A stretch of 64,000 bases of DNA from an uncultured Ligilactobacillus sp. (GTDB taxonomy: Bacteria > Bacillota > Bacilli > Lactobacillales > Lactobacillaceae): the NCBI GenBank assembly GCA_934201845.1, contig CAKPXA010000002.1, positions 62,001 through 126,000 of the forward strand, written 5' to 3'. Made by a program: the position numbers and the translations under genes. This document shows, in pieces, positions 1-12,019 of this stretch. The notes below the pieces were generated by a model, which had not been told where the DNA came from, did not search any database, and saw nothing but the letters and a program-made list of their open reading frames with translations. Numbering within the stretch: the stretch's first letter is position 1; every line of letters starts with the position of its first letter.

Positions 1-1
1 T

Positions 2-856
2 CCGCCGGGGGTCGGCGCAAGAAACCTGCAGGAATGCCTGGTTCTTCAGACGCAGTATGACGAGTCGGCACCGCCTCATGCAGAGGAGATACTCAGAAAT
101 GACTTCGAGGACTTCACGGACCGCAACTGGCGCAAGGTTGCTTCACGGCACTGCATTTCAACGGAGGACGTGCAGAAGATCCTCGATTATGTGCAGACGC
201 TGTCGCCTGCACCGGGTGCCGCATATGACCAGTCCGAGACCGGGTACATCGAGCCGGACCTGGTGGTTGAAAGGGGCGTTGACGGGACGCTTGAGGTCAG
301 GCTGACCAGGGAGGCCAGCCCGGAAGTCAGGTTCAGGAATGAATATTATGAAAGCCTGCTGAACAATCCCGACAGCAGCGTACTGGAATATCTGAAGGAA
401 AAGCGCGGCGAGTTCGAGAGAATCAGGGACGACATCATGATGCGCGGCAGCACGCTGCTTCGTCTCGGCAGGCTGATTGTCGAACGGCAGCATGACTTCT
501 TCACTGAAAGCAGTCATCCCCTGAAGCCGTTTCTTCTCCGCGATGCCGCGCAGAAGCTGCAGCTGCATGAGTCCACGGTCAGCAGGGCGGTCAGCGGCAA
601 GTACCTGCTGTGTGATGCGGGAGTGCTCGAGCTTCGGTCGTTCTTCTCGCAGGCCGTTTCCGAAAGCTTCAGCGCGGCTGACGTTCAGCGCATGATCAGG
701 AAGATAATCGCCGGCGAGGACAAGAGACATCCGCTGTCGGATCAGAAGATTGCCGATGCACTGAAGGAGGAGGGGCTTGAAGTGTCCCGCCGGACGCTTG
801 CCAAATACAGGGAACGGATGGGTATTCCGGCATTCGGGCTTCGCAGACGTTACTGA
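2..856 (+). CDS. rpoN: RNA polymerase sigma-54 factor, C-terminal part (5' truncated)
   Basis: Sigma-54 directs core RNA polymerase to -24/-12 promoters and needs an AAA+ activator; in lactobacilli its usual target is a mannose-class PTS. The reading frame is open from base 2, so the gene begins before the window. The first visible residues, PPGVGARNLQECL, are the conserved core-binding-region motif. The C-terminus carries the helix-turn-helix (LQLHESTVSRAVSGKYL) and the RpoN box, here SRRTLAKYRE, which recognises the -24 element. The first in-frame ATG (170) is internal and not the true start. The gene sits immediately upstream of cggR, an arrangement known from several lactobacilli, but a hairpin and a separate promoter divide the two units. 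I found no TGGCAC-N5-TTGC promoter in the window, so its target is elsewhere. Confidence 0.96.
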   Translation, partial: PPGVGARNLQECLVLQTQYDESAPPHAEEILRNDFEDFTDRNWRKVASRHCISTEDVQKILDYVQTLSPAPGAAYDQSETGYIEPDLVVERGVDGTLEVRLTREASPEVRFRNEYYESLLNNPDSSVLEYLKEKRGEFERIRDDIMMRGSTLLRLGRLIVERQHDFFTESSHPLKPFLLRDAAQKLQLHESTVSRAVSGKYLLCDAGVLELRSFFSQAVSESFSAADVQRMIRKIIAGEDKRHPLSDQKIADALKEEGLEVSRRTLAKYRERMGIPAFGLRRRY

Positions 857-966
857 TAATGCAAAAATATTCAATTGTTCCAATATAAGGCGATTTCGCG
901 GCGATATTTCCGATGAAGTTCGATGATGGGCGGAAATAGGTCACATAATATTGAATAAAGTTCGTG

Positions 967-1013
967 AAAAACGGATGAAGTGCTTAAGCGAATAAGTGCT
1001 TTTCCGTTTTTTT
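967..1013 (+). terminator. Probable rpoN terminator
   Basis: A 9-bp stem (AAAAACGGA / TCCGTTTTT) encloses a 27-nt loop and runs into a T-rich tail. It lies about 110 bp after the rpoN stop and before the cggR promoter. The long loop makes it less certain than the others in this window. Confidence 0.6.
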
Positions 1014-1037
1014 GTTTGATTCCTCCGGGTTTGATGC

Positions 1038-1066
1038 TTGCAAATCGCAGGGTTAACTGATATAAT
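1038..1066 (+). promoter_or_regulatory. Promoter of the cggR-gapA operon
   Basis: TTGCAA (1038-1043), a 17-bp spacer and TATAAT (1061-1066) preceded by TGA, an extended -10. It lies about 130 bp upstream of cggR, leaving a long leader for the operator. Confidence 0.85.
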
Positions 1067-1161
1067 TCAAGGTGTGATAGGGTATGAGAACAATGTCAGA
1101 TAGATACGATTGTTGTTGTACTTTTTTTCTTTAATTCACTGGGTCGCGAATCGACACCATT

Positions 1162-1180
1162 GGACGTTACACGTCCCGCA
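1162..1180 (+). promoter_or_regulatory. Candidate CggR operator
   Basis: The sequence GGACGT-tac-ACGTCC is a perfect palindrome. Read on the minus strand it continues as GCGGGACGT, matching the CGGGAC half-site known for CggR operators. It lies roughly 90 nt downstream of the promoter, as expected for the roadblock mode of CggR repression described in Bacillus. Assignment is by motif and position only. Confidence 0.6.
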
Positions 1181-1197
1181 AGAAAGAGAGATTTGAA

Positions 1198-2229
1198 ATG
1201 CACCAAGAAATAGAATGGATCGAGACAATCGTTCCAGATATGATCGAGGTCATGAGCAGGCGTTACACGATATTGAAGAATGTTGCGTGGCAGGAGCCGG
1301 TCGGACGCAGGTCATTGGCACAGACCTTGGGCATGAGCGAAAGAGTCTTGCGGACGGAAACGGACCTTCTCCGCAAAAACGGGTTGATTTCCTCGACCAA
1401 GTCGGGAATGATTCTCACGGACAAGGGTCGCCAGACAATCCTCGGGTTGTCGGCGTTCATGGATTCGCTCCTCGGCATCCAGCAGATGGAAAGAGAGCTC
1501 AGTGCAAGGCTTGGCATCAGACGCTGTCTGATCGTTCCGGGAAACTGCGACGAAAACGACAAGGTCATCGATGCCATGGGAAAGATGGTCACAGATACTC
1601 TGCAGACTTTGCTTCCGCTTGGGAAGAACATCATTGCGGCAATGGGCGGCACTACAATGGCCCGCGTCGCAAAGTGCCTGACTCCGGATGTTTCGTCCGG
1701 ACGGGACTTGCTGTTCGTCCCTGCCAGAGGCGGTGTCGGCGAAAGGGTCGACATTCAGGCAAACAACGTCTGCGCTCAGATGGCACTGTGCACCGGTGGC
1801 AGTCACCGTTCGCTCTATGTGCCCGAGCAAGTAAGCGAGACGACCTTCAGGACTCTTCTGAAGGAACCGGCAGTCCAGGAAGTTGTCGGGCTGATTGAAC
1901 GTAGCAATGCCGTGGTTCACAGCATCGGCTCAGCCATGCACATGGCTGAGCGGCGTTCGATGAGTGAGGAGCAGGTGGGACTGTTGAGAAAGCGCAGAGC
2001 CGTCGGAGAGGCATTCGGCTATTTCTTCGATGAGGGCGGCGACGTGGTCTACAAGATACCGCGCGTCGGTCTGCAGCTCAGGGATCTCGCTTCCATGAAT
2101 TGCATCATCGCCGTTGCCGGCGGCGTTTCAAAGGCCAAGGCAATCGCAGCGTACATGCACCATGCGCCGAGTCAGACATATCTGGTAACTGACGAAGGCG
2201 CCGCAAAGACGATTTTAAAAGGGCAGTGA
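1198..2229 (+). CDS. cggR: Central glycolytic genes regulator CggR (SorC/DeoR family repressor)
   Basis: CggR represses the glycolytic operon and is relieved by fructose-1,6-bisphosphate. The 343-aa protein has an N-terminal winged-helix segment (about residues 18-90, including [18 protein letters not shown]) and a C-terminal sugar-phosphate-binding domain with the typical AMGGTT (about 148) and PARGGVG (about 175) loops. The length matches the family. The ATG at 1198 follows AAGAAAGAGAG. It is the first gene of a unit with gapA, 67 bp downstream with no terminator between, and has a candidate operator in its own leader, so autoregulation is expected. Confidence 0.95.
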   Translation: MHQEIEWIETIVPDMIEVMSRRYTILKNVAWQEPVGRRSLAQTLGMSERVLRTETDLLRKNGLISSTKSGMILTDKGRQTILGLSAFMDSLLGIQQMERELSARLGIRRCLIVPGNCDENDKVIDAMGKMVTDTLQTLLPLGKNIIAAMGGTTMARVAKCLTPDVSSGRDLLFVPARGGVGERVDIQANNVCAQMALCTGGSHRSLYVPEQVSETTFRTLLKEPAVQEVVGLIERSNAVVHSIGSAMHMAERRSMSEEQVGLLRKRRAVGEAFGYFFDEGGDVVYKIPRVGLQLRDLASMNCIIAVAGGVSKAKAIAAYMHHAPSQTYLVTDEGAAKTILKGQ

Positions 2230-2296
2230 ATTTCACTACAGGGATTTGTTGCTTTTTAAAATAAATTTTTATTTCCTAAAGGAGGAAATTTTAGTT

Positions 2297-3310
2297 ATGA
2301 CTACTAAAGTAGGTATTAATGGTTTTGGCCGTATCGGTCGTTTGGCATTCCGTCGTATTGCTGAAACATCAAAGGATCTTGAAGTTGTTGCCATCAACGA
2401 CTTGACATCCCCAGCAATGCTCGCACATCTGTTGAAGTACGATACAGCTCATGGCAACTTTGCCGGCGAAGTTTCTGCTACAGAACATGCACTTGTTGTT
2501 AACGGCAAGGAAATCCCTGTATACGCAGAAGCAGACGCAAACAACATTCCTTGGGTTAAGAACGATGGCGTAGACCTTGTTCTTGAATCAACAGGTTTCT
2601 ACACATCACCAGAAAAGGCACAGGCACACATCAACGCCGGTGCAAAGAAGGTTCTTGTTTCCGCTCCAGCCGGCGACATGAAGACAATCGTTTACGGTGT
2701 TAACGATGATACTCTTGCACCAGAAGACAAGATTGTTTCTGCTGCATCATGCACGACAAACTGCCTTGCACCACTTGCAAAGGCCGTTAACGATGCATTC
2801 GGCATCAAGGCTGGTACAATGACAACAATCCATGCCTACACAGCTACACAGAAGCTTCAGGATGGTCCTGATCGCAAGGGTAACGTTCGCAACGCACGTG
2901 CCGCTGCTCAGAACACAATTCCTCATTCAACTGGTGCTGCAAAGGCTATCGGCAAGGTTGTTCCAGAACTTAACGGCAAGCTTGACGGCCATGCACAGCG
3001 TGTCCCAGTTATCACAGGTTCCCTTACAGAACTTGTTGCTACACTTGGCAAGGAAGTTACAGCTGACGAAGTTAACGCAGCCGTAAAGAAGGTTACGGAA
3101 AACAACCCTTCATTCGGTTACAATGCTGACGGCATCGTATCTTCAGACATCATCGGCACAACATTCGGCTCAGTATTCGACCCAACACAGACACAGGTTG
3201 TTGGCGAAGGCGACGGTCAGGTTGTTAAGGTTGTTGCATGGTACGACAATGAATCTGGCTTCACGGCTCAGATGATCCGTACATTGGAAAAATTTGCAAG
3301 CATGCTTTAA
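2297..3310 (+). CDS. gapA: Glyceraldehyde-3-phosphate dehydrogenase, glycolytic, NAD-dependent
   Basis: Oxidises glyceraldehyde-3-phosphate to 1,3-bisphosphoglycerate in glycolysis. The 337-aa protein starts [15 protein letters not shown] (Rossmann fold) and contains SCTTNC with the catalytic Cys at about residue 152, and the C-terminal WYDNESGF. An in-frame ATG at 2246 would add 17 residues, but it has no ribosome site and the sequence AAAGGAGG (2278-2285) points to the ATG at 2297. Codons are biased to ACA, CCA, TCA and GTT, unlike the ACG/CCG style of the housekeeping genes further on, consistent with very high expression. A strong hairpin follows the stop codon. Confidence 0.98.
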   Translation: MTTKVGINGFGRIGRLAFRRIAETSKDLEVVAINDLTSPAMLAHLLKYDTAHGNFAGEVSATEHALVVNGKEIPVYAEADANNIPWVKNDGVDLVLESTGFYTSPEKAQAHINAGAKKVLVSAPAGDMKTIVYGVNDDTLAPEDKIVSAASCTTNCLAPLAKAVNDAFGIKAGTMTTIHAYTATQKLQDGPDRKGNVRNARAAAQNTIPHSTGAAKAIGKVVPELNGKLDGHAQRVPVITGSLTELVATLGKEVTADEVNAAVKKVTENNPSFGYNADGIVSSDIIGTTFGSVFDPTQTQVVGEGDGQVVKVVAWYDNESGFTAQMIRTLEKFASML

Positions 3311-3358
3311 TAGCTAGCTTAGGCTAAAATCATTAACTTGCTTTTGCAGGTTGTTTGA

Positions 3359-3390
3359 GGCGGGGGGAGGCAACTCCCCCCGCCTTTTAT
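3359..3390 (+). terminator. Strong hairpin between gapA and pgk
   Basis: An 11-bp, almost all G-C stem (GGCGGGGGGAG / CTCCCCCCGCC) with a GCAA tetraloop is followed by TTTTATTGTTATT. It would terminate most transcripts or protect the gapA 3' end, reducing pgk-tpiA expression relative to gapA. Confidence 0.85.
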
Positions 3391-3436
3391 TGTTATTGCA
3401 GTTTTACGTATCAAATTTTTTTGGAGGTTTTCTTTC

Positions 3437-4642
3437 ATGGCTAAACTTACAGTTGAAGACTTAAAAGACCTTGAAGGCAAGAAGGTCCTTGTCCGCGTTG
3501 ACTTCAATGTTCCTATCAAAGACGGCGTCATCGGTGATGACAACCGTATGGTTGCCGCTTTGCCGACAATCAAGTACATCACAGAAAAGGGCGGCAAGGC
3601 TGTTCTCTTCTCACACCTTGGTCGTGTCAAGACTGAAGAAGACAAGGCTAACTTGTCACTCAAGCCGGTTGCAGAACATCTGGCAGACCTTCTCGGCAAG
3701 CCTGTGACATTCGTTCCTGCAACACGTGGCGCACAGCTTGAAGACGCTATTGCAAACATGAAGAACGGTGACGTTATTCTTGTTGAAAACACACGTTTTG
3801 AAGACCTTGACGGCAAGAAGGAATCCGGCAACGATCCTGAACTCGGCAAGTACTGGGCATCCCTTGGCGACGTGTTCGTAAACGACGCCTTCGGTACAGC
3901 ACACCGTGCACATGCTTCCAACGTCGGCATTTCCGAAGCAATGAAGGCTGCAGGCAAGGATGCCGTTGCAGGCTACCTGCTTGAAAAGGAAATCAAGTTC
4001 CTCGGCGACGCCGTTGACAATCCTGTACGTCCATTCGTTGCCATCCTCGGCGGCTCCAAGGTATCCTCAAAGATCGGTGTCATCAACCACCTTCTCGAAA
4101 AGGCTGACAAGGTCATCGTCGGCGGCGGCATGACATACACATTCTACAAGGCAAAGGGTATCGCCGTAGGCAGCTCCCTTGTTGAAGACGACAAGGTTGA
4201 ACTTGCCAAGGAACTCCTTGACAAGGCCGGCGACAAGCTGGTTCTTCCTGTAGACAACGTCGTTGCAGACAAGTTCGCAAACGATGCCGAATTCAAGACT
4301 GTTGAAGGCGACATTCCTGAAGGCTACATGGCCCTTGACGTTGGCGAGAAGTCAGTTGAACTCTTCAAGGAAACACTCAAGGATGCCAAGACTGTTGTCT
4401 GGAACGGACCTATGGGCGTATTCGAAATGCCTAACTTTGCAAAGGGCACGCTTGCTCTCGGCGAATTCCTCGCAACACTTTCAGACGCTACGACAATCGT
4501 CGGCGGCGGCGACTCCGTTGCTGCTGCAAAGCAGCTCGGCATTGCCGACAAGCTTTCACACGTTTCAACTGGTGGCGGTTCATCTCTTGAATACCTTGAA
4601 GGCAAGACTCTGCCAGCCATTGCAGTGCTTTCTGAAAAGTAA
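3437..4642 (+). CDS. pgk: Phosphoglycerate kinase
   Basis: Transfers phosphate from 1,3-bisphosphoglycerate to ADP. The 401-aa protein has the N-terminal signature [14 protein letters not shown], the FSHLGR segment, the hinge region and the C-terminal nucleotide-binding [15 protein letters not shown] and [10 protein letters not shown]. Length is normal. The ATG follows TTTGGAGG. It lies 127 bp after gapA beyond the GC-rich hairpin; no convincing separate promoter is visible in the gap, so it probably depends on read-through from gapA. Confidence 0.97.
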   Translation: MAKLTVEDLKDLEGKKVLVRVDFNVPIKDGVIGDDNRMVAALPTIKYITEKGGKAVLFSHLGRVKTEEDKANLSLKPVAEHLADLLGKPVTFVPATRGAQLEDAIANMKNGDVILVENTRFEDLDGKKESGNDPELGKYWASLGDVFVNDAFGTAHRAHASNVGISEAMKAAGKDAVAGYLLEKEIKFLGDAVDNPVRPFVAILGGSKVSSKIGVINHLLEKADKVIVGGGMTYTFYKAKGIAVGSSLVEDDKVELAKELLDKAGDKLVLPVDNVVADKFANDAEFKTVEGDIPEGYMALDVGEKSVELFKETLKDAKTVVWNGPMGVFEMPNFAKGTLALGEFLATLSDATTIVGGGDSVAAAKQLGIADKLSHVSTGGGSSLEYLEGKTLPAIAVLSEK

Positions 4643-4658
4643 TTTGAAACTTGCTTAG

Positions 4659-5456
<798 letters not shown>

Positions 5457-5484
5457 TAATTTTCCACCCGCAGCGCAAAATCAT

Positions 5485-5513
5485 TTGCAACTGTGAGTGA
5501 AAACAGATAAAAT
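5485..5513 (+). promoter_or_regulatory. Promoter of eno
   Basis: TTGCAA (5485-5490), a 17-bp spacer and TAAAAT (5508-5513) lie 55 bp upstream of the eno start, so eno can be made independently of the cggR-gapA transcript. Confidence 0.7.
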
Positions 5514-5564
5514 AACACTGAAGACAGTTTGTCTCAAGTCAATTAACTTAAAGGAGAGTAATAA

Positions 5565-6893
<1,329 letters not shown>

Positions 6894-6930
6894 TCAGTTG
6901 ATTGGCTAATCAGGATTACTGATCCGCAGA

Positions 6931-6966
6931 ACAGGGAACCTTATTTCTAAGGTTCCTTGTTTTGTT
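6931..6966 (+). terminator. eno terminator
   Basis: A 13-bp stem (core GGAACCTTA / TAAGGTTCC) with a TTTC loop and a T-rich tail begins 38 bp after the eno stop codon. Confidence 0.9.
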
Positions 6967-7017
6967 TGTACATATTTTGCAAGGCAGGTGTACCTGCCTT
7001 GAAGACGGGGGATTTTT

Positions 7018-8565
7018 ATGAAAACTCTTCAGTTGGACAGGACAAGATTCCGTTTCATCTGGCGCGGGGCAGTTGTGGGAGTTCCGGCAGGCTTTGTCGT
7101 CAGTTTGTTCAGGCTGTGCATCGAGCATATTCTGAAGGTTGTCAAGTATGTATTTGCAACGGGCTTTTCCAGGCCCTTATGGATGCTCCTTCTTCTCTGC
7201 TTCCTCATCGCCGTATGGCTGGTGAATGCAAGACTCCTGAAGGATGACCCGAACATCAGCGGTTCGGGCATTCCGCAGGTTGAAGGGCAGCTTGAAGGTG
7301 AACTTGAACTTGACTGGAAGTCGGTGCTGGTCAGAAAATGGCTCGGCGGTGTGATGGCAATCGGTTCGGGGCTCTTCCTCGGGCGGGAAGGTCCTTCCAT
7401 TCAGCTCGGTGCTGCAGTCGGTCAGGGCTTCGGCGAAAAGACCATGCTCAAGGGAACGGGGCTCAGGGTGATGATTGCCGGCGGTGCCGCTGCCGGACTG
7501 TCGTCGGCGTTCAATGCACCGATTGCGGCATCGCTTTTCGTGACCGAGGAAGTCTATCATAACTTCTCGCCGCTGATCTGGACGACGGCTCTTTCCGCTT
7601 CAGTGACCGCAAACCTTGTGTCACTTTACTTCTTCGGCATGACGCCCGTGCTGCACATGGTCTACAGCCACGCGCTGCCGCTCGGACAGTATGTGCACCT
7701 GATTGTCCTGGGCGTTCTGCTCGGCTTCATGGGTCTTGTCTATGACAAGTTCACGCTGGGAATACCCAAGCTCTACAACAGGCTGTTCCGCTTTCCGCGC
7801 TGGTTTCACGGCATCGTGCCGCTGATTCTGCTGATTCCGGTGGGACTTTTGTTCCCGGCCGTTCTCGGTGGCGGCAACTCGCTCATTGTCTCCCTGGGCA
7901 ATCATCCGGCGACCACCACTGTATTTCTCGGGCTGTTCATCCTGCGGCTGCTGTTTTCCACGGTGTCCTTCGGATCCGGTCTGCCCGGCGGAATCTTCCT
8001 GCCCATCCTGACCCTCGGAGCCGTCCTGGGCGGTCTGTACGGCTCGTTTATGGCTGATGCCGGTCTGATGCCGCGCATATACATCGTCAACTGCATAATC
8101 TATGCCATGGCCGGGTACTTCGCCTGCATCTCCAAGGCACCGTTCACGGCAATCCTGCTTGTCACGGAAATGGTCGGGTCCATCAAGCATCTGATGCCGC
8201 TGGCCGTGGTGGCGCTTTTCGCATATACCGTGGTTGACATGCTTCGCGGCGAGCCGATTTATGCAGCCATGCTCGACAACATTCTGAAGAAGTCAAAGGA
8301 AGACAGGATTCACGGTGAATACAAGGATAAACTCGAGATTCCCGTTTTCGTCGGCTCTTTTCTGCAGGACAAGCAGGTGCGTGATGTTTCCTGGCCGCAT
8401 GAATCCCTGCTCATTTCAATCCGGCGCGGCGAAAAGGAACTTCTTCCCCACGGCGATACGGTGATCAGAAGCGGTGACACGCTCGTCATGCTTGTTTCTC
8501 ATTCGCAAAGGGCGCTGATAAGAAGGGCAATTGAGGCAAATGCCCGGGCGCAAAATAATAATTAA
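7018..8565 (+). CDS. ClC-family chloride channel / H+-Cl- exchanger with C-terminal TrkA-C domain
   Basis: Membrane protein of 515 aa with the three ClC selectivity signatures: GSGIPQ (about residue 82), GREGP (about 122, including the gating glutamate) and GSGLPGGIFLP (about 320). The last 80 or so residues (from about 430, IPVFVGSFLQDK) look like a TrkA-C/RCK-C regulatory domain rather than the CBS pair of many ClC proteins. Presence of the gating Glu favours exchanger activity over a passive channel, and bacterial relatives contribute to acid resistance; substrate could also be fluoride, but the Glu and the S in GSGIP argue for chloride. Start ATG follows GGGGG. Monocistronic between the eno terminator and secG. 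Confidence 0.92.
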   Translation: MKTLQLDRTRFRFIWRGAVVGVPAGFVVSLFRLCIEHILKVVKYVFATGFSRPLWMLLLLCFLIAVWLVNARLLKDDPNISGSGIPQVEGQLEGELELDWKSVLVRKWLGGVMAIGSGLFLGREGPSIQLGAAVGQGFGEKTMLKGTGLRVMIAGGAAAGLSSAFNAPIAASLFVTEEVYHNFSPLIWTTALSASVTANLVSLYFFGMTPVLHMVYSHALPLGQYVHLIVLGVLLGFMGLVYDKFTLGIPKLYNRLFRFPRWFHGIVPLILLIPVGLLFPAVLGGGNSLIVSLGNHPATTTVFLGLFILRLLFSTVSFGSGLPGGIFLPILTLGAVLGGLYGSFMADAGLMPRIYIVNCIIYAMAGYFACISKAPFTAILLVTEMVGSIKHLMPLAVVALFAYTVVDMLRGEPIYAAMLDNILKKSKEDRIHGEYKDKLEIPVFVGSFLQDKQVRDVSWPHESLLISIRRGEKELLPHGDTVIRSGDTLVMLVSHSQRALIRRAIEANARAQNNN

Positions 8566-8590
8566 CTGGAAAAATTGGCAAATGTATGCT
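8562..8590 (+). promoter_or_regulatory. Possible secG-rnr-smpB promoter
   Basis: TTAACT, a 17-bp spacer and TATGCT, beginning within the last codons of the preceding gene. The match is moderate. Confidence 0.4.
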
Positions 8591-8638
8591 AAATTAGAGT
8601 AGATGTAGTTTACCAAAGCGGGTAAGGAGGGTACCCTG

Positions 8639-8875
8639 TTGTACAATACGCTCTTAACACTGTTAATGATTGACGCTGTTTTGATCATTGTTTCCGTTCT
8701 GATGCAGCCTGCGAAGACGGACAATGCATCCACAGCACTTTCCGGCGGCGCCGCTGATCTCTTCAGCAAGCAGAAGCCACGCGGATTTGAAGCATTCATG
8801 CAAAAAGTTACCACTGTTCTGGGGATTGTATTCTTCGCTTTGTCATTAGCGCTGGTTTACATTTCCTCACACTAA
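8639..8875 (+). CDS. secG: Preprotein translocase subunit SecG
   Basis: Small auxiliary subunit of the SecYEG channel. The 78-aa protein has two membrane segments (about 1-22 and 55-75) joined by a cytoplasmic loop with the family motif STALSGGAADLFSKQK. Start is TTG at 8639, placed by AAGGAGG at 8624-8630. It heads the classic Gram-positive secG-rnr-smpB cluster; a hairpin between secG and rnr probably lowers rnr expression. Confidence 0.93.
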   Translation: MYNTLLTLLMIDAVLIIVSVLMQPAKTDNASTALSGGAADLFSKQKPRGFEAFMQKVTTVLGIVFFALSLALVYISSH

Positions 8876-8885
8876 ACAAGAGTCG

Positions 8886-8923
8886 GCCCCCTGCGTAACA
8901 TCAGATTATCAGGGGGCTTTTTT
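8886..8923 (+). terminator. Hairpin between secG and rnr
   Basis: An 8-bp stem GCCCCCTG / CAGGGGGC with a 16-nt loop and a T6 tail. It is a likely partial terminator inside the secG-rnr-smpB cluster. Confidence 0.8.
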
Positions 8924-8956
8924 AATCGAAATCAAATAATGAAAACGAGGAAGTCA

Positions 8957-11350
8957 ATGGAAAAAGAGAAGATTATCGAAGAATTACTAACGCGCTTCAA
9001 GGAATGCCCGGGGCAGGAATTCACGGTACGCGAACTGGCGGACGCACTCAAGATGAACGACAGCGTGTCGTTCAAGTTCGTCGTGCAGGCAATCGCCCAG
9101 ATGGAGCATGACAAGCAGATCACCCTGAACCAGAACGGTGCCTTCACGCTGGCCGAGGACAAGTCACTGCCGAAGTTCACCGGCATCTTTCATGCCAATG
9201 ACCGCGGCTTCGGTTTCGTGACAATCGACCCGGAGCAGCCGGACTTCTTCATCAATCCGACGCAGACGCTGTCGGCGCTCAACGGTGACGAAGTTGAAGT
9301 TGAAATGCTGACGCCGGGGGATGAGGCAGCCGGCAAGCGTCCGGACGGCAAGGTCGTTGCAATCGTCGAACACAACCTGACGCAGGTTGTCGGCTCATTC
9401 TTCGTTGACCCTGACGCAACGTATCCTTCAGGTGTCCTGGGTGAAGTCCATCTCAAGGACAAGAAGCTTTCAGCCTACCGTTTCCTGCTTGAGGATAGCG
9501 GTCTGCACCCTGTTGAGGGAGAGGTTGTCCTGGCCGACATCACGGCATATCCGGATCCTCATGTGCCCGGCATTCTCAAGGGCGTTGCGGTCAAGGTCAT
9601 CGGTAACGTCAACGATCCCGGCATGGACATCCTGCAGATTGTCTATCAGCACAAGATTCCTTCCGAATTTCCGGAAGAGGTCATGGAACAGGTCGCCGGC
9701 ATTCCCGACCATGTGACTGAAGAGGAGATGAAGGGCCGCCGCGACATCCGCGACCAGAAGCTGGTCACGATTGATGCAATCGAGTCCAAGGACCTTGATG
9801 ATGCCGTCACGGCCTGGAAGCTTCCGAACGGCAACTTCCATCTCGGTGTTCACATCGCGGACGTCTCGCATTACGTCACGCCCGGCACACCGCTTGATGA
9901 CGAAGCCTTCAACCGCGGCACTTCCGTCTATCTGACGGACCGTGTCATTCCGATGCTTCCGGCCAAGCTGTCGAACGGCATCTGCTCGCTCAATCCGAAG
10001 GTTGACCGTCTGGCGCTTTCCTGTGACATGGAAATCACGCCCGAAGGCGAAATCGTTGCTCATGAAATCTATCCCAGCGTCATCAGGACGACGGAACGCA
10101 TGACGTACATCGCCATCAACAAGATTCTTGAATCTCATGACGAAAAGACAATGGAACGCTACAAGGACCTCGTGCCGATGTTCGAGACGATGGGCGAGCT
10201 GCACAAGATTCTGCTGAAGATGCGCAAGCGTCGCGGTGCAATTGAGTTCGAGGAAAACGAGGCCAAGATCATCGTTGACGAGAAGGGGCATGCAATCGAC
10301 ATTCAGCTCCGTGAACGCGGAACGAGCGAGCGCATGGTCGAATCGTTCATGCTTGCGGCCAATGAAACGGTTGCCGCTCATTTCAACAAGGCGAACGTTC
10401 CGTTTCTTTACCGCATTCATGAGACGCCTAAGGAGGAGAAGGTCAAGCGCTTCTTCGAGCTTCTCTCTGCAATCGGCGTTGAAGTGACGGGTTCGACGCA
10501 TGACATCACGCCGAAGATGCTGCAGGGAATTCTGAAGAAGGTTGCCGGCCGGCCGGAAGAGGCCGTTGTGTCGGTCATGCTTCTTCGGTCCATGCAGCAG
10601 GCCAAGTATTCTCCGGAACCGCTCGGCCACTTCGGAATTGCCGCAACCGACTACACGCACTTCACGTCGCCAATCAGGCGTTATCCTGACCTCATGGTGC
10701 ACCGCATGGCTCACTACTATGCAGAGCACGGTCTCGGCGAGGATTCACAGGCGGTCTTCCGCGATGACCTGCCGGAAGTGGCCACGCACTGCTCGCAGAT
10801 GGAGCGTCGTGCAATTGATGCCGAACGTGACACGGATGCAATGAAGAAGGCAGAGTACATGGCCGATCATGTCGGTGAGGAATTCGATGCAATGGTCAGC
10901 TCCGTGACGAAGTTCGGCATGTTCGTTGAACTGGAGAACACAGTTGAGGGCCTGATTCACATCAGCGAAATCGGCGACGACTACTATGTCTTCGTCGAAA
11001 AGCACATGGCGCTGGTCGGACGCAGGAAGCACCGGACATATCGCATCGGACAGCCCGTGCGCGTCAAGCTCGTTGACGTCAACGTGGAGCAGAAGGAAAT
11101 CAACTTCAAGCTGCTTGATGTTGACAAGGCACCGACTTCAGACCTGCTTGAAGGCGTTGAACTTCCCGACCTGCCGTCACGACGCAGGGACGGCAAGGAC
11201 GGACGCCGCAACGGCAAGGATGACAGAAGGCGCGGTGGACAGCGTTACGGTGACAGGAAGAAGGACTACAAGAAGAACGGCAAGCCCTACAGCAAGGGCG
11301 GTCGTGGCGGCAGCAACAGCAACAGGAACGGCGGCAGGCGCCGCAAGTAG
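8957..11350 (+). CDS. rnr: Ribonuclease R (3'-5' exoribonuclease)
   Basis: Degrades structured RNA and, with SmpB-tmRNA, non-stop mRNA. The protein of 797 aa has an N-terminal winged-helix segment, cold-shock domains, the RNB catalytic domain (from about residue 245, with DLDDAVTAW and HIADVSHYV supplying metal-binding Asp residues), an S1 domain (about 630-710, [19 protein letters not shown]) and a long Arg/Lys/Gly-rich tail ending in NGGRRRK. An ATG at 8939 has no ribosome site; GAGGAAG at 8947-8953 selects the ATG at 8957. The smpB start lies 14 bp after its stop, consistent with a joint ribosome-rescue role. Confidence 0.96.
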   Translation: MEKEKIIEELLTRFKECPGQEFTVRELADALKMNDSVSFKFVVQAIAQMEHDKQITLNQNGAFTLAEDKSLPKFTGIFHANDRGFGFVTIDPEQPDFFINPTQTLSALNGDEVEVEMLTPGDEAAGKRPDGKVVAIVEHNLTQVVGSFFVDPDATYPSGVLGEVHLKDKKLSAYRFLLEDSGLHPVEGEVVLADITAYPDPHVPGILKGVAVKVIGNVNDPGMDILQIVYQHKIPSEFPEEVMEQVAGIPDHVTEEEMKGRRDIRDQKLVTIDAIESKDLDDAVTAWKLPNGNFHLGVHIADVSHYVTPGTPLDDEAFNRGTSVYLTDRVIPMLPAKLSNGICSLNPKVDRLALSCDMEITPEGEIVAHEIYPSVIRTTERMTYIAINKILESHDEKTMERYKDLVPMFETMGELHKILLKMRKRRGAIEFEENEAKIIVDEKGHAIDIQLRERGTSERMVESFMLAANETVAAHFNKANVPFLYRIHETPKEEKVKRFFELLSAIGVEVTGSTHDITPKMLQGILKKVAGRPEEAVVSVMLLRSMQQAKYSPEPLGHFGIAATDYTHFTSPIRRYPDLMVHRMAHYYAEHGLGEDSQAVFRDDLPEVATHCSQMERRAIDAERDTDAMKKAEYMADHVGEEFDAMVSSVTKFGMFVELENTVEGLIHISEIGDDYYVFVEKHMALVGRRKHRTYRIGQPVRVKLVDVNVEQKEINFKLLDVDKAPTSDLLEGVELPDLPSRRRDGKDGRRNGKDDRRRGGQRYGDRKKDYKKNGKPYSKGGRGGSNSNRNGGRRRK

Positions 11351-11364
11351 AAGGGACTGATTCG

Positions 11365-11835
11365 ATGGCTGGGAAAAAGGTCGAAAAGGACCGTCCGCTG
11401 GCTCAGAACAAGAAGGCCAGGCATGACTACAACATTCTGGAGACGGTCGAAGCCGGCGTTGTGCTGACGGGAACGGAAATCAAGTCCGTCAGGGAAGGGC
11501 GCGTGACCCTGAAGGACGGCTTTGCCCAGATTAGAAACGGCGAGGCCTGGCTTGAAAACGTCCATATTTCGGAGTACACCGCAGGCAACCGTTTCAATCA
11601 CGACCCGCTGCGCAGACGCAAGCTTCTGCTGCACAGAAAGCAGATTGAACATCTTGGGCAGAAGACAAGCGCGAAGGGCGTTACGCTCGTTCCGCTTAAG
11701 GTCTATATCAAGAACGGCTTTGCCAAGGTCCTGATCGGGGTTGCAACCGGCAAGCGCGAGTATGACAAGCGTGAGACAATCAAGCGCCGCGACCAGGAGC
11801 GGGAGATTCAGCGGACACTGAAGAATTTCAAATAG
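11365..11835 (+). CDS. smpB: SsrA-binding protein SmpB
   Basis: Binds tmRNA and brings it to stalled ribosomes for trans-translation. The 156-aa protein has the conserved core [30 protein letters not shown] and the basic C-terminal tail ([17 protein letters not shown]) that enters the mRNA channel. Last gene of secG-rnr-smpB; a strong terminator follows. The ssrA gene itself is not in this window. Confidence 0.97.
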   Translation: MAGKKVEKDRPLAQNKKARHDYNILETVEAGVVLTGTEIKSVREGRVTLKDGFAQIRNGEAWLENVHISEYTAGNRFNHDPLRRRKLLLHRKQIEHLGQKTSAKGVTLVPLKVYIKNGFAKVLIGVATGKREYDKRETIKRRDQEREIQRTLKNFK

Positions 11836-11840
11836 CATCA

Positions 11841-11880
11841 AAAAGGCAGGAGACCTGAATGGCGGCTCTCCTGCCTTTTT
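11841..11880 (+). terminator. smpB terminator
   Basis: A 13-bp stem (AAAAGGCAGGAGA / TCTCCTGCCTTTT) closes a 13-nt loop and ends in T5. Confidence 0.92.
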
Positions 11881-11941
11881 ACAATTATGTCCGATTGCGT
11901 TCGCTTTTTTCGTGTAAGAACAGGTGACATCTTAAGAAAAT

Positions 11942-11998
11942 TGTTACATTCACGTAACATTGCCCCGTTTAGAAATCTCATTGTAAATAAAGTGTCAC
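11942..11998 (+). promoter_or_regulatory. Two candidate WalR (YycF) boxes
   Basis: The WalR box is two TGTWAH hexamers 5 bp apart. Here TGTTAC-N5-CGTAAC (11942-11958, also a perfect TGTTAC/GTAACA palindrome) and TGTAAA-N5-TGTCAC (11982-11998) each differ from it in one half-site. They precede a secreted wall-acting gene, which is the expected type of WalR target. Confidence 0.45.
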
Positions 11999-12019
11999 AT
12001 TACTGGGATAAATACACGT

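Larger units (their letters stand above)
857..1197. other. rpoN-cggR intergenic region (341 bp)
   Basis: No gene is visible. The region holds the rpoN terminator, the cggR promoter and the candidate CggR operator described separately. The first 110 bp are AT-rich with no recognised signal; copies of ATATTCAA and TTGAATA near 868 and 952 form a loose long-range inverted repeat that I do not interpret. Confidence 0.6.

Noticed and set aside
158-883. 241-aa minus-strand ORF opposite rpoN
   Set aside because: Shadow frame; the plus-strand frame has unmistakable sigma-54 motifs.
1067-1085. Fifth copy of the composite repeat (CAAGGTGTG after the cggR -10)
   Set aside because: Only the first eight or nine bases match; the GCGGTCA part is missing.
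9470-10729. 419-aa minus-strand ORF inside rnr
   Set aside because: Antisense shadow of the GC-rich RNase R gene with no ribosome site or domain.
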